A stretch of DNA of 64,000 nucleotides from Hungatella hathewayi (GCA_025149285.1 CP102274.1:4738001-4802000); one strand, 5' to 3'. Positions 26,655-35,651 are shown, counted from the stretch's first letter. Numbers and translations: made by a program. Notes: generated from the letters alone by a model not told the origin.

Positions 26655-26916
26655 GCTGTTCCATCTCCTTTTCCAACGTTTCGTATACTTCCTTTGGAAT
26701 CGCCGTCTTAAAGGAGCGTTCCAGACCCTTGTTCTTAACTGCCTTCTTAAAACAGTCCATGGAGGGACATAAATATGCTCCGCGCCCGTTCTTTCGTCCG
26801 GTTGCGTCCAGTACAATCTCGTCCTCCGACGTCTTAAGCACACGAATCATCTCTTTTTTACTTTTCATCTCACCACAGCCGATACACTGTCTGAGCGGTA
26901 TCTTCTTTGTACTCAC
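26647..26916 (-). CDS. ylxR: YlxR family RNA-binding protein (RnpM-like)
   Basis: An 89-residue basic protein beginning with a GTG (STKKIPLRQCIGCGEMKSKK). It has the family CxxC (CIGC) and the EIVLDATGRKNGRGAYLCPS signature. YlxR/RnpM of Bacillus is reported to bind the RNase P RNA and modulate its activity; that role is family knowledge only. GGAAGTGA lies before the GTG. It sits 19 bases behind nusA and overlaps ylxQ, the standard order. Confidence 0.93.
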   Translation of the reverse strand: MSTKKIPLRQCIGCGEMKSKKEMIRVLKTSEDEIVLDATGRKNGRGAYLCPSMDCFKKAVKNKGLERSFKTAIPKEVYETLEKEMEQLG

Positions 26917-26935
26917 GTTTCAATCACTTCCCGTT

Positions 26936-28141
26936 CTATTTTTCCTGGCTGTCAGCCTCTAAGCCGTCGTCCTGGTAATCCTCCTGGTAGTCGTCCTGGT
27001 AGTCCTCCTGGTACTCTGCCTCGCCATCTTCCTGATAATCGCTTTCGTAATCGTCATAACCTCCGTCTTCCTGATAATCGAGACCCAGTTCTTCAAATAA
27101 TCCCATCTCTCTGGCCTGTGTCTCACTCTTGATATCAATCTTATAACCTGTCAGCCTTGCCGCCAGCCTTGCATTCTGGCCTTCCTTGCCGATTGCCAGA
27201 GAAAGCTGGTAATCCGGTACGATAACCTGTGCTTCTCTGGATTCCTCGTCAGCCACTACGCAGATTACCTTTGCAGGGCTTAACGCATTTTCAATTAAGT
27301 ATGCCGGATTGTCATCCCAGTTGATGATATCGATCTTCTCGCCGCGAAGCTCGTTCACGATGGAGTTCACCCTCGCGCCGTTGAGACCTACACATGCACC
27401 TACCGGATCCACATTCTGGTCGTTGGATTTCACGGCGATCTTCGTTCTGGACCCCGCTTCTCTGGCGATGGCCTTGATCTCTACCGTACCGTCCTTTACC
27501 TCTGCCACTTCCGATTCAAATAAACGCTTCACCAGATCCGGATGAGTTCTCGATACGGAAATTCTCGGTCCCTTCGGTGTATCCTTTACTTCCAGGACGT
27601 AAACCTTGATTCTCTCCGTGGCCTTGAACACCTCGCCCTTAACCATCTCTGTCTCATTTAAAATGGCATCGACTTTACCTAAGTTAATGCTGACATTCTT
27701 CCCTAAATATCTCTGTACAATACCGGTAACCACTTCCTTCTCCTGGCAGTACCAGTCATTATACAGGGCTTTTCTTCCCTCTTCCCGAATCTTCTGAAGG
27801 ATTACATTTTTCGCATTCTGTGTGGCAATACGTCCAAACTTCTTGGAATCGATCGGACACTGTACAATATCTCCAATATCATATTTGGGATCCGTCATCT
27901 TGGCTTCCGCCAGGCTGATCTGAAGCAGCGGGTCTTCCACTTCCTCCACCACTTCCTTCTCTGCGTAAACGGAAAAATCGCAGGTCTCGTGGTTCATACT
28001 CACCTTGACGTTGTCTGCCTTGCCAAAATGATTCTTGCACGCTGTAAGAAGAGAATTCTCGATCGCCTCCAGCAGGGTATCTTTGCTGATATTATTCTCT
28101 TTTTCCAGAATATTCAGTGCTTCTAACAGTTCCTTATTCAT
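26936..28141 (-). CDS. nusA: Transcription termination/antitermination factor NusA
   Basis: A 401-residue factor that binds RNA polymerase and modulates pausing. An N-terminal polymerase-binding domain (MNKELLEALNILEKENNIS) is followed by an S1 domain (VTGIVQRYLGKNVSINLG) and two KH domains (GACVGLNGARVNSIVNEL and LAIGKEGQNARLAARLTGYKI). The last 45 residues are a highly acidic, repetitive tail of YQEDYQDD units not present in Bacillus NusA. GGAGG precedes the ATG. It follows rimP by 34 bases in the operon. The acidic tail could bind a basic partner; this is inference. Confidence 0.97.
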   Translation of the reverse strand: MNKELLEALNILEKENNISKDTLLEAIENSLLTACKNHFGKADNVKVSMNHETCDFSVYAEKEVVEEVEDPLLQISLAEAKMTDPKYDIGDIVQCPIDSKKFGRIATQNAKNVILQKIREEGRKALYNDWYCQEKEVVTGIVQRYLGKNVSINLGKVDAILNETEMVKGEVFKATERIKVYVLEVKDTPKGPRISVSRTHPDLVKRLFESEVAEVKDGTVEIKAIAREAGSRTKIAVKSNDQNVDPVGACVGLNGARVNSIVNELRGEKIDIINWDDNPAYLIENALSPAKVICVVADEESREAQVIVPDYQLSLAIGKEGQNARLAARLTGYKIDIKSETQAREMGLFEELGLDYQEDGGYDDYESDYQEDGEAEYQEDYQDDYQEDYQDDGLEADSQEK

Positions 28142-28175
28142 TTTTTTATCCTCCTACTCTCATCCATCATACTGT

Positions 28176-28643
28176 TTAGAAATCAAATGCCAGCCGGATT
28201 AATGCGATCTCCGGGCGGTTCAACACAAGCTCGGTCCCGTCTTCCACCGTGACTGTCACGGTATCTTTATCATATGCTTTTAAAGTACCCGTATAATCCT
28301 TCTGTTTATTCATCGGTTTGTACAATTTAATATCCACATCTTTTCCAATGCTTCTGTCGAAGTCCTTATCTTTCTTAAGCGGCCTTCCCAGCCCCGGTGA
28401 ACTCACTTCCAGAATATAGCTGTCCTCGATAAAATCCTTCTCGTCCAGCCAGTCTCCCAGTCTTCTGCTGACGACCTCACAGTCGTCGACCGTGATTCCG
28501 CCTTCCTTATCTATATAAGCACGCAGATACCAGTTTCCCGCTTCTTTTACATATTCCACATCAACCAGTTCAAAATGATATTCTTCCATCAATGGAAGCA
28601 GGTAGTCTTCCGTTTTCTTTTCGTAGGTCTCTCTTTTTGTCAT
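28176..28643 (-). CDS. rimP: Ribosome maturation factor RimP
   Basis: A 155-residue protein for 30S subunit assembly, first gene of the operon. It has the family motifs VDVEYVKEAGNWYLRAYID, GGITVDDCEVVSR, YILEVSSPGLGRPLK and a C-terminal Sm-like domain. The ATG at 28643 is used because AAAGGTGGG lies at the right distance; an upstream ATG at 28664 lies within the ribosome site region. It is preceded by a leader hairpin and a clear promoter. Confidence 0.96.
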   Translation of the reverse strand: MTKRETYEKKTEDYLLPLMEEYHFELVDVEYVKEAGNWYLRAYIDKEGGITVDDCEVVSRRLGDWLDEKDFIEDSYILEVSSPGLGRPLKKDKDFDRSIGKDVDIKLYKPMNKQKDYTGTLKAYDKDTVTVTVEDGTELVLNRPEIALIRLAFDF

Positions 28644-28671
28644 GTTCTTCCCACCTTTCTGCACAAAATTG

Positions 28672-28697
28672 AAAGAGTGGACTCTCGCCCACTCTTT
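28672..28697 (-). promoter_or_regulatory. Leader hairpin before rimP
   Basis: In the minus-strand leader AAAGAGTGG (28697-28689) pairs perfectly with CCACTCTTT (28680-28672) around the loop GCGAGAGT, followed by CAATTTTG. It lies between the promoter and the rimP ribosome site, 29 bases before the start. It may be an attenuator or a protein-binding leader for the nusA operon. Confidence 0.6.
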
Positions 28698-28725
28698 ATC
28701 AGTCTTCTATCATGTTATCGCTACG

Positions 28726-28754
28726 ATTATAGCACTGTTTTCCAGTCAATGCAA
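28726..28754 (-). promoter_or_regulatory. Promoter of the rimP-nusA-infB-ribF operon
   Basis: On the minus strand TTGCAT (28754-28749), a 17-base spacer and a perfect TATAAT (28731-28726). It leaves a leader of about 75 bases containing the hairpin at 28672-28697. Confidence 0.8.
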
Positions 28755-28843
28755 GGTATTTTTAACTTTTCCCCATAAAACCGTCGTATTTACGCCATTT
28801 CCGTCTCATATCCCCTTCACTGTGTGCAACTTTTCCTGGATTT

Positions 28844-30022
28844 CTACTCACTCCGAAGCGCATCAATGGGATTTAAGCTCGCCGCCCGTCTCGCCGGCAT
28901 ATATCCAAAGACCAGACCGATTGCCGCAGAAACACCAAACGACACAAGAATTGCAGGCAGCGTGGCCGCAGCCTTCATCTGCATCAGGCTCCCCGCAGCC
29001 GGAGTGATCACACAGCCCAGTACGATGCCCACCAGTCCTCCGATCGAGCTGGTAACCGCCGCCTCAATGACAAACTGCTGGAGAATCACGGATTTTTTCG
29101 CCCCCAGGGACTTTCTGATCCCGATTTCCCGAGTCCTCTCCGTCACGGACACCAGCATGATGTTCATCACGCCGACGCCTGCCACCAGCAGAGAAATCCC
29201 GGCAATTCCTCCAAGGGCGGCCGACATCATGGACATGGTGGACTCCATGGACTTTAACATCTCACTCATGGAACTGATATAGAAATAGTCCGGCGACTTA
29301 TAGCGGCCCTGGAGAAACACGGTCAGAAGGATTCTGGCCGCGGTAATCTCCTCCACCTTATCCACCGTTATGATATAATCGGAAACATCGGCGTTCTGAT
29401 TCATTAAGAGTGCCGTGGTATACGGCAGCAGGGCGCGGTCATCCGGTCCTCCCTGCTTTAACTCATCTTTATCCCGGCGCTTAAGCACTCCAACCACCTT
29501 GACCACATTTCCGTCAAACCGCACGCTCTCCCCCACCGCCGCTTCAGCACTCCCAAACAGGCGCGTGGCGGTAAAGTACCCAAGCACACAGACTGACTGT
29601 CTGGATGCGATATCCGAATACTGGATATACCGGCCTGCTTCCAGCTTTTTCGCATCGATGCCGTAAAACTGCTCACTGACGCCGGAAATTCTGGTTCTGG
29701 TCAGCTTATCGGTCTTATGCTTGATCGTCGCCTTCACAGAAACCTGCGGAGACATTTCCTTAAAGTATGCTCTGTTCTTATCGTAAAACGCATATAAATC
29801 CTGAGGGGAGACCGACCTGGTTGGAGTATTGGTCAGTTGCACCTGCAGCTGGTTGGTTCCCATGTCTGAGAAGCTGGCTCTTATGTAGTTCATCTGCCCT
29901 TCCACCAGTCCCACCAGAATAATGACCGAAGCAACCCCGATGATGATTCCCAGCATGGTCAGGAAAGAACGCATCTTGTTGCTCATAATATTTTTGATTG
30001 CCATCTTAAATGACTGCCGCAT
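28844..30022 (-). CDS. MacB-type ABC transporter permease
   Basis: A 392-residue permease of the FtsX/MacB class. An N-terminal transmembrane helix (about 20-42, SFLTMLGIIIGVASVIILVG) is followed by a large extracytoplasmic MacB periplasmic-core-like domain (about 45-270). Three C-terminal membrane helices (about 275-300, 322-350 and 360-385) include the family segments MLVSVTERTREIGIRKSLGA and YMPARRAASLNPIDALR. Together with the ATPase (overlap 17 bases) and the adaptor upstream it forms a MacAB-like export pump for drugs, peptides or lipids. It lies at the end of the efflux operon. Confidence 0.92.
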   Translation of the reverse strand: MRQSFKMAIKNIMSNKMRSFLTMLGIIIGVASVIILVGLVEGQMNYIRASFSDMGTNQLQVQLTNTPTRSVSPQDLYAFYDKNRAYFKEMSPQVSVKATIKHKTDKLTRTRISGVSEQFYGIDAKKLEAGRYIQYSDIASRQSVCVLGYFTATRLFGSAEAAVGESVRFDGNVVKVVGVLKRRDKDELKQGGPDDRALLPYTTALLMNQNADVSDYIITVDKVEEITAARILLTVFLQGRYKSPDYFYISSMSEMLKSMESTMSMMSAALGGIAGISLLVAGVGVMNIMLVSVTERTREIGIRKSLGAKKSVILQQFVIEAAVTSSIGGLVGIVLGCVITPAAGSLMQMKAAATLPAILVSFGVSAAIGLVFGYMPARRAASLNPIDALRSE

Positions 30023-30710
30023 AGTCGCTCACATCCCCGTCAAAATTAATCTTGCCATCGTGGATCCGGATTACCCGCTTTGCCTCCAGGGCAATGGAGT
30101 TATCGTGGGTGATCATCACAATGGTGTTTCCTTCTTCGTTCAGCTGCTTTAAAAAATCCAGAACCTCCCGGCTCGTTCTGGAATCCAGGGCTCCTGTCGG
30201 CTCATCGGCCAGGATCAGGGAAGGGCTGCCTGCCAGAGCCCTGGCGATAGAGACACGCTGCTGCTGGCCTCCGGACAGCTGGCCCGGCAGATTTTTATAC
30301 TTATCCGCCAGACCCACCCGTTTCAGTGACGCCATTGCGCGTTCCCTCCGTTCTTCCCCGTCAATTCCGGCGTAAATAAGCGGCAGCTCCACATTTTCCA
30401 GAAGCGTACTGCGCGTCAGCAGATTGTACTGCTGAAAGATGAATCCGATCAGCCGGTTGCGGATATCCGCCAGCTGGTTGTCTGTCATCTCCCCCACGTT
30501 CTCGCCTTCCAGATGGTACGTCCCGCTGGTAGGCACATCCAGCGCTCCGATAATGTTCATCAGCGTGGATTTTCCGCTTCCCGACTTTCCCACAATGGCT
30601 GTCATCTCTCCCCTTTCAATCGAGAGGGATATGCCGTCGTTGGCCCGTACCTCCTCATCCCCCATTTCGTATATTTTATAGATGTTCTGCAAATCAATCA
30701 AAGAGCCCAT
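30006..30710 (-). CDS. MacB/LolD-type ABC transporter ATP-binding protein
   Basis: A 234-residue nucleotide-binding protein. Walker A is GKSGSGKST (about 38-46), the Q-loop is in IFQQYNLL, the signature is LSGGQQQR, and Walker B is LILADEPTGALD, with the switch histidine in VMITHD. It powers the adjacent permease, with which it overlaps by 17 bases. AGGAGG precedes the ATG. It lies 19 bases after the HlyD-type adaptor. Confidence 0.95.
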   Translation of the reverse strand: MGSLIDLQNIYKIYEMGDEEVRANDGISLSIERGEMTAIVGKSGSGKSTLMNIIGALDVPTSGTYHLEGENVGEMTDNQLADIRNRLIGFIFQQYNLLTRSTLLENVELPLIYAGIDGEERRERAMASLKRVGLADKYKNLPGQLSGGQQQRVSIARALAGSPSLILADEPTGALDSRTSREVLDFLKQLNEEGNTIVMITHDNSIALEAKRVIRIHDGKINFDGDVSDYAAVI

Positions 30711-30729
30711 AGCCGCTCCTCCTTTCCTG

Positions 30730-32358
30730 TTATAGGTCCATCGTCATTCCTTCTCCCATATTTTCACTTCCCGCAGTACTTTCGGCACCCGGAACCAGAT
30801 AGACCTCATCGCCTTCCGCCAGGCCTGATGTGACCTCCACCTGCTCATCGTTCATGATTCCCGTTTCCACCGTTACCTCTCTGAATCCGGCTGGTACCTC
30901 CCCCTGCGCCGCTTTCACCGAGGGATCCTTTACATACACCACATTTCCTCTCATCAGGCTGGCAGCCGGGATGACCAGCGCGTTCTTCGATTCCTCCAGA
31001 AGGATTTTCCCGTTGACGTTCATTCCCGGCAGAAGTCCCTTCGGATCTTTTACTGTCACAGAGACAGGATACGTGGTAATTCCGTTATTATTGGCGCTTT
31101 CCAGGCTTACATTTTCCACAATTCCCCGGAATGACGCATCACCGGCTGCTTCCGCCGTAATCTGTACTGTCTGCCCCGTTTTTACCTTCGATATGTCCAG
31201 CTCGTCTATGGACATGGAAAACGTGATGGATGAAAGGTCGTAGATCACCGCCATCACTCCGTCTCCGCTTCCTTTGCTCGTAATTTTGTCACCAGCCTTC
31301 ATGTTTTTTCGGATGACGGTTCCTGATATCGGTGCTGTAATCGTGTAGTTATTCATACTGCTTTTCGTACTCTCGATCTTACTGTTGGCGGAGTCCATGG
31401 CATCCTTCGCACTGTCCAGCTTCTCCCGGAAGCTTCTCATCAGCTTATCTGCCGATTCCCGGTCGAACCGGAAAATGGGCGCTCCTTTTGCAGCGTAGTC
31501 ACCTTCTGAGACGAGAAGCTGTTCTACGGTCACACTATCCGGTAAATCTGCACTTAATATCGTCTCGACTACCGGGCTGAAGGTTCCTTCCAGGCTGCTG
31601 CTGTAATCGCCAACCGACGCGGCCGCTGACTGTTCCGTGGTCAGACCACCCGGATTGGCTGCCTCTATGGTCACATAGCGCACAATCCGGCCTCCTGTCA
31701 GCGTCTCGTCCTTTGAACTGACCGCTGTCACGGTACCCGGTATCTGTTCTCCCGTGGATGAAAGGGTAACAAGGGCTGTACTTCCCGTTCCGATGGCTGC
31801 CGCTTCCGCGGAAAGGAAAGGAACCTTCAGCCGCATGATGGAATCATCCTCAATATCAGCGATCTTCGTTCCGCTGGACACCGTCTCGCCTGCTTTTATG
31901 TAGATCTTTTTGATATATCCGCTGTCACCGGAGCGGAAAATACCGTCGTTAAACCGGCCCTGGGCTCTGGAATAGTCCTTCTGGGCCTCTTCTAAGTTTC
32001 TCGCCGCCCGTTCCGCGGAATTCTGCGCAGCCTTCATCTCCTCTTCCATGCTGCTCACATCGATCCGGTAAAGCACCTGGCCCTTTTCCACCTGATCCCC
32101 CACCTCGAAATCGGCACTGGTGATCTCGCCCTCTGCCAGAGAGGATACCTGATAGGAATTCCTTGGCTTCAGAACTCCCGAGGAGGAGAGTCTGGAACTG
32201 ATATCCTGCCGCGTCACCGGCGCAGTCATCACCGCTGTCCCCCTGCCTGTTCCTGCACTTCGCCCGCTGCTCCTTAAGGCCGCGGTTCCTGCGGCCGCCA
32301 AAAGCACAAATGCCGCTGCCGCGATGATTACCGTTTTCTTCTTTTTCCTGTTTTTCAT
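30730..32358 (-). CDS. Efflux adaptor (HlyD/MacA-like membrane-fusion protein)
   Basis: A 542-residue adaptor. An N-terminal signal anchor (about 5-28, KKKTVIIAAAAFVLLAAAGT) is followed by a split biotinyl-lipoyl domain (VSSLAEGEITSADFEVGDQV and ITAPISGTVIRKNMKAGDKI) and a helical hairpin that includes SMEEEMKAAQNSAERAARNLEEA. The C-terminal beta-barrel ends in LVPGAESTAGSENMGEG. It is longer than typical MacA because it carries a second lipoyl-like segment (IKAGETVSSGTKIADIEDD). It should link the ABC pump to the cell surface in this single-membrane cell. It lies between the S-layer-homology gene (13-base gap) and the ATPase. Confidence 0.9.
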   Translation of the reverse strand: MKNRKKKKTVIIAAAAFVLLAAAGTAALRSSGRSAGTGRGTAVMTAPVTRQDISSRLSSSGVLKPRNSYQVSSLAEGEITSADFEVGDQVEKGQVLYRIDVSSMEEEMKAAQNSAERAARNLEEAQKDYSRAQGRFNDGIFRSGDSGYIKKIYIKAGETVSSGTKIADIEDDSIMRLKVPFLSAEAAAIGTGSTALVTLSSTGEQIPGTVTAVSSKDETLTGGRIVRYVTIEAANPGGLTTEQSAAASVGDYSSSLEGTFSPVVETILSADLPDSVTVEQLLVSEGDYAAKGAPIFRFDRESADKLMRSFREKLDSAKDAMDSANSKIESTKSSMNNYTITAPISGTVIRKNMKAGDKITSKGSGDGVMAVIYDLSSITFSMSIDELDISKVKTGQTVQITAEAAGDASFRGIVENVSLESANNNGITTYPVSVTVKDPKGLLPGMNVNGKILLEESKNALVIPAASLMRGNVVYVKDPSVKAAQGEVPAGFREVTVETGIMNDEQVEVTSGLAEGDEVYLVPGAESTAGSENMGEGMTMDL

Positions 32359-32371
32359 GGCCGTTCTCCTG

Positions 32372-33460
32372 TCAGTCTTCTAAATAATCCAATACCGTAT
32401 ACGTTTCTGTTCCGTCCTCTTTCACGGTCTTTTCATAGACCAGCGTGACCGTGTCCCCGACTCTGACATTCCCGTACATGGAGAACGCAAACTGCATCTC
32501 CGAACTGGCAAGCTGATACTGATCTCCGCTTTCCTCCAGTGTCACGGCGCTGGGTGACATCACGTCCACGGAGGTATAATAGATGTTGGAAACCGTCCCC
32601 CGGACGATTCCGCGCCTGCTGTCCGATGAATCCTCCGTGTAAGCCCAGATACTCTTTGATCCGGGATGATAATAGAGCAGCACCGCACCGCCGCTCTCCA
32701 CCGCGTCTTTCAGTGTCGAAACCGTGGAGGACTCCCCGTTGATAAACACATTGGCCTTATCCAGCTTAAACGGAATATAGCTGGATAAACTTCTCTTGCT
32801 TCGAACCAGCCTGGGACCCTTCAAACCGTTGTCCGCCATTTTCAGGGGATTGATCTCTCCGTCAGAGGTCAGCTCACAGCCAAACAGTTTGCCGTAGATA
32901 TCACCGCCGTCTTTCTGCTTCGTCTTTAACAGATTATAAAACAGATTGATACAATCCCCTCTCGACAGGAGCTCGGCCGCTTCCCGGTTCACATTCCTGT
33001 CAAGCTTCAAAAAACGGTACTGGGATATTCTTCCTCCCGCCTGGCTGCCTGCAAAATCTTCATCCTTATATCCCAGCAGTGCCAGAATGCCTCTGACTGC
33101 CTCCTGGAGTGTGACGTTCTGGTCCGGTTTAAACACGCCGCCCAGATACCCCGTCATATATCCCTTTTCCACTGCCGTTTTAATGTAGGATGCGCAGGCG
33201 TGATCCTTTCCGACATCCGCGAAGACGGAACTGCTGCCTTCCGGCGGCACCGAACTGCCGTAGGGGGAGGCCAGCACCACCATCCTGGCATATTCTGCCC
33301 TGGTAACATTTTTTTCCGTGTTGGTCACGTTCATGATCCCGGCCATGCCGACTACTTTCTTTTTCAAATCCATATTAACGGCAGCCAGGGAGGTCGTCGG
33401 ATATACCGCTGCAACCATGATGCAGGCCGCTGTCGAAGCTGCAAATAATCGTCTGTTCAT
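32372..33460 (-). CDS. S-layer homology (SLH) domain protein in the efflux operon
   Basis: A 362-residue exported protein. A signal peptide (MNRRLFAASTAACIMVAAVY, cleavage near SLAA) precedes SLH-type repeats: VTRAEYARMVVLA with FADVGKDHACASYIKTAVEKGYMTG, then FKPDQNVTLQEAVRGILALLGYKD. SLH repeats bind pyruvylated wall polymers. The C-terminal 150 residues are beta-rich (FINGESSTVSTLKDAVESGG) with no recognised family. The ATG at 33460 is used rather than the TTG at 33463. It has an own TATAAT (33505-33500) and leads the adaptor-ABC operon. Its presence in front of a pump is unusual; it may anchor or guide the adaptor to the wall. Confidence 0.85.
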   Translation of the reverse strand: MNRRLFAASTAACIMVAAVYPTTSLAAVNMDLKKKVVGMAGIMNVTNTEKNVTRAEYARMVVLASPYGSSVPPEGSSSVFADVGKDHACASYIKTAVEKGYMTGYLGGVFKPDQNVTLQEAVRGILALLGYKDEDFAGSQAGGRISQYRFLKLDRNVNREAAELLSRGDCINLFYNLLKTKQKDGGDIYGKLFGCELTSDGEINPLKMADNGLKGPRLVRSKRSLSSYIPFKLDKANVFINGESSTVSTLKDAVESGGAVLLYYHPGSKSIWAYTEDSSDSRRGIVRGTVSNIYYTSVDVMSPSAVTLEESGDQYQLASSEMQFAFSMYGNVRVGDTVTLVYEKTVKEDGTETYTVLDYLED

Positions 33461-33569
33461 CAATTAAAATCCCTCATTTCTCATCATAAATTCATCCGCA
33501 TTATAACGTGTAAGGCGGCGTTTTTCCATAAATCCGGCCTCTTATTCAGTTTTCTTCAGAATTTAAAAT

Positions 33570-33609
33570 ACGCCGGCTGAAATGACTTTTCAGCCATTTC
33601 AGCCGGCGT
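33570..33609 (-). terminator. Terminator of the two-component operon
   Basis: A perfect 15-bp stem (33570-33584 with 33595-33609) with a 10-base loop, 11 bases past the histidine-kinase stop, followed by ATTTT. It separates the two-component pair from the SLH/efflux operon. Confidence 0.85.
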
Positions 33610-33619
33610 TTCTCTTCCT

Positions 33620-34972
33620 TTAGCGCGCCGTTCCCGGCAGGAACAGCGTCGCGGTAAATCTGTCTTCATCTTCTGTCGTCTCAAAAGAGCCTTCGTGTTC
33701 CTCCATGATCTTCCTGCACGTCTTAAGACCGATTCCGGAGCTCTCCACCAGGGCCCCATCCGTCCTTTTCCGGTTGCGGATCGTTATCCGGGCTCCTTCC
33801 TTCGTCTGTACACAGGTAATTACAACAGGAAATTCTCTGGCGGCGTACTTCGCCAAGTTGGAAAAAAGGTTATCCACTACCCTGCGGAATAAATCCACGG
33901 AAACGTAGTAAATCCCTTTCATCTCCTCCATTTGAAAATCCACTGTAAATCCCAGGCCTTCCAGTGCAAAAGCGCTCTCTCCCACCGTCTGCTGGAACAG
34001 AGCTGCCCCGTTCACCGGCTCCATGGCCGGTTTTTCCTCTCTGCCGTACACAAGAAAATATTCAAACAGACGGTCTGACATCTCCTTGATCTGCATGGCC
34101 TTCTTCCTGCTGGTGGCGATAAAATGCTTCTGCTGGGCAGCATCCTCCGTCTCCTCCTCGTCCAGGAATTCCAGATATCCCAGCAAAGACGTGAGAGGGG
34201 AACGCAGGTCGTGAGACATGGCAGTTACCAGTTCCTGATTGGCCTGTCTGGCCTCTGCCTCCTTCTGTTCCCGCTCCAGGATAGAAATCCGCATCCGGTT
34301 GATCCCCTCTGCCAGTTCCCCCAGTTCATCGCTTCCCTTAACGGAAACAGCGTACTCCATCTGACCGCCCTCCAAGATCTGAAGCTCTTTTTTTAAGAGT
34401 TCAATATAAGAAGTCTTTTTCTGTATTAAGTGCAGAAATACAGTAATAAAGAGCAAAAATCCACAGATCACAGAAATACGGTCTGCCCACTGGTAATAGC
34501 GGTATTCATAGAACGGCATCAAAAGTACTGACGCCGTTCCGTCTGCAAAGGTAAATGTATACGTGCTGTCGTCTGACACCGGCATGACCTCAGTCTCAGC
34601 CGCTTCCTCTTCTGAAATAGTTACATTTTCCACATCATAGGGATATGAGGAATAGATTACACGCCCGGAGCGGTAAATGACCATCGCCACATATGCTTCC
34701 CTGTCGACCCACTCGTCCAAAGGGCTCAAATCAGAGAGTACGATGTCCTTATCCCTGATATACTGCCGCAGCGATTCTTCCGACCGCGTCAGCTGCCGCG
34801 CATAGGCTTCCTGGGTACTCTGTGTCCTGTCTATCCAGTCATAGGCAGCCGTATGAATTCCCATATAGAGACAAAATGCCGCCGCCATGGCGATTGCCAC
34901 CGAGGCCATTAACTCTGCCCAAAGTCTGTTTCTCCATGATAATTTCTGTTTTCCGACAGGCAGCTTAATCAA
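33620..34972 (-). CDS. Membrane sensor histidine kinase (HAMP, HisKA)
   Basis: A 450-residue kinase. Two membrane segments (about 16-40 and 158-180) enclose an extracytoplasmic sensor domain of about 115 residues. A HAMP linker (SVKGSDELGELAEGINRMR) leads to HisKA with the phospho-accepting His254 in MSHDLRSPLTSLLG and a C-terminal ATPase domain (VVDNLFSNLAKYA as N box, GIGLKTCRKIMEEHEG as G box). The start is set at the TTG at 34972, which overlaps the response-regulator stop and has AAAGGGG before it; an ATG at 34996 lacks a site. It pairs with the regulator just upstream. Confidence 0.9.
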   Translation of the reverse strand: MIKLPVGKQKLSWRNRLWAELMASVAIAMAAAFCLYMGIHTAAYDWIDRTQSTQEAYARQLTRSEESLRQYIRDKDIVLSDLSPLDEWVDREAYVAMVIYRSGRVIYSSYPYDVENVTISEEEAAETEVMPVSDDSTYTFTFADGTASVLLMPFYEYRYYQWADRISVICGFLLFITVFLHLIQKKTSYIELLKKELQILEGGQMEYAVSVKGSDELGELAEGINRMRISILEREQKEAEARQANQELVTAMSHDLRSPLTSLLGYLEFLDEEETEDAAQQKHFIATSRKKAMQIKEMSDRLFEYFLVYGREEKPAMEPVNGAALFQQTVGESAFALEGLGFTVDFQMEEMKGIYYVSVDLFRRVVDNLFSNLAKYAAREFPVVITCVQTKEGARITIRNRKRTDGALVESSGIGLKTCRKIMEEHEGSFETTEDEDRFTATLFLPGTAR

Positions 34973-35651
34973 TTCGGTACCCCTTTCCCCACACATTCCG
35001 GATGCAGCGCGGATTCTGGGGATCATCCTCCAGTTTTTTTCTCAGATTCCGGATATGGACCATCACGGTATTGTTCGATGAAAATAAAAACGGCTCATTC
35101 CAGACCGCCTCATAAATATCCTGTGTAGTATACGTCTTCTTACGGTTCTCCGCCAAAAGAAGCAGGATCCGGTACTCAATATCAGTCAGAAGAACCCGTT
35201 CCCCATTCTTGATCACTTCCTCCGTATCTGCAAAGATTTCCAGGCCAGGAAGGCTGATTACCTCCCTCTCTGTCCCCTTCTTGCCTTTATATACACAGTA
35301 GCGGCGAAGCATGGCATTGACTCTGGCCTTTAACTCCACACTGGAAAACGGTTTCACCAGATAGTCGTCTCCACCCGCCGCAAATCCTTCTTCCTTGTCC
35401 CGATCCCTGGATTTGGCCGTCAAAAACAGAATGGGAGCCGATGATTTCTTTCTGATCTCCCCGCACGCCTCCACACCGGAACACCCCGGCATCATCACAT
35501 CCAGAATAATCAAATCAATCGTGTGGTCTGCCTTTTCAACCGCCTCGATTCCATTGACGGCCTCCACCACCTCATAGCCGTCTCTCGCCAGTAATATTCT
35601 TACAACCTCTCTTATCTCGGGATCGTCGTCTGCAAATAGTATTTTCTTCAT
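34965..35651 (-). CDS. OmpR-family response regulator
   Basis: A 228-residue regulator. The receiver domain has Asp8/9 (FADDDPE), the phospho-acceptor Asp51 (LDVMMPG), Thr78 (FLTAKS) and Lys100 (LVKPFSS). The C-terminal winged helix (about 125-226) has VLLTDIEYRILLLLAEN and NTVMVHIRNLRKKLEDDPQ. The ATG at 35651 with GGAGG is preferred over the ATG at 35702. It overlaps the kinase start by 8 bases. A TTAAG-N5-TTAAG direct repeat lies 64-78 bases upstream in the divergent promoter region and is a plausible binding site for it. Confidence 0.94.
   Translation of the reverse strand: MKKILFADDDPEIREVVRILLARDGYEVVEAVNGIEAVEKADHTIDLIILDVMMPGCSGVEACGEIRKKSSAPILFLTAKSRDRDKEEGFAAGGDDYLVKPFSSVELKARVNAMLRRYCVYKGKKGTEREVISLPGLEIFADTEEVIKNGERVLLTDIEYRILLLLAENRKKTYTTQDIYEAVWNEPFLFSSNNTVMVHIRNLRKKLEDDPQNPRCIRNVWGKGYRID

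Noticed and set aside
26655-26843. Longer N-terminus for YlxQ
   Set aside because: The extra residues are translated from within ylxR in another frame; a TTG with a good ribosome site gives the family length.
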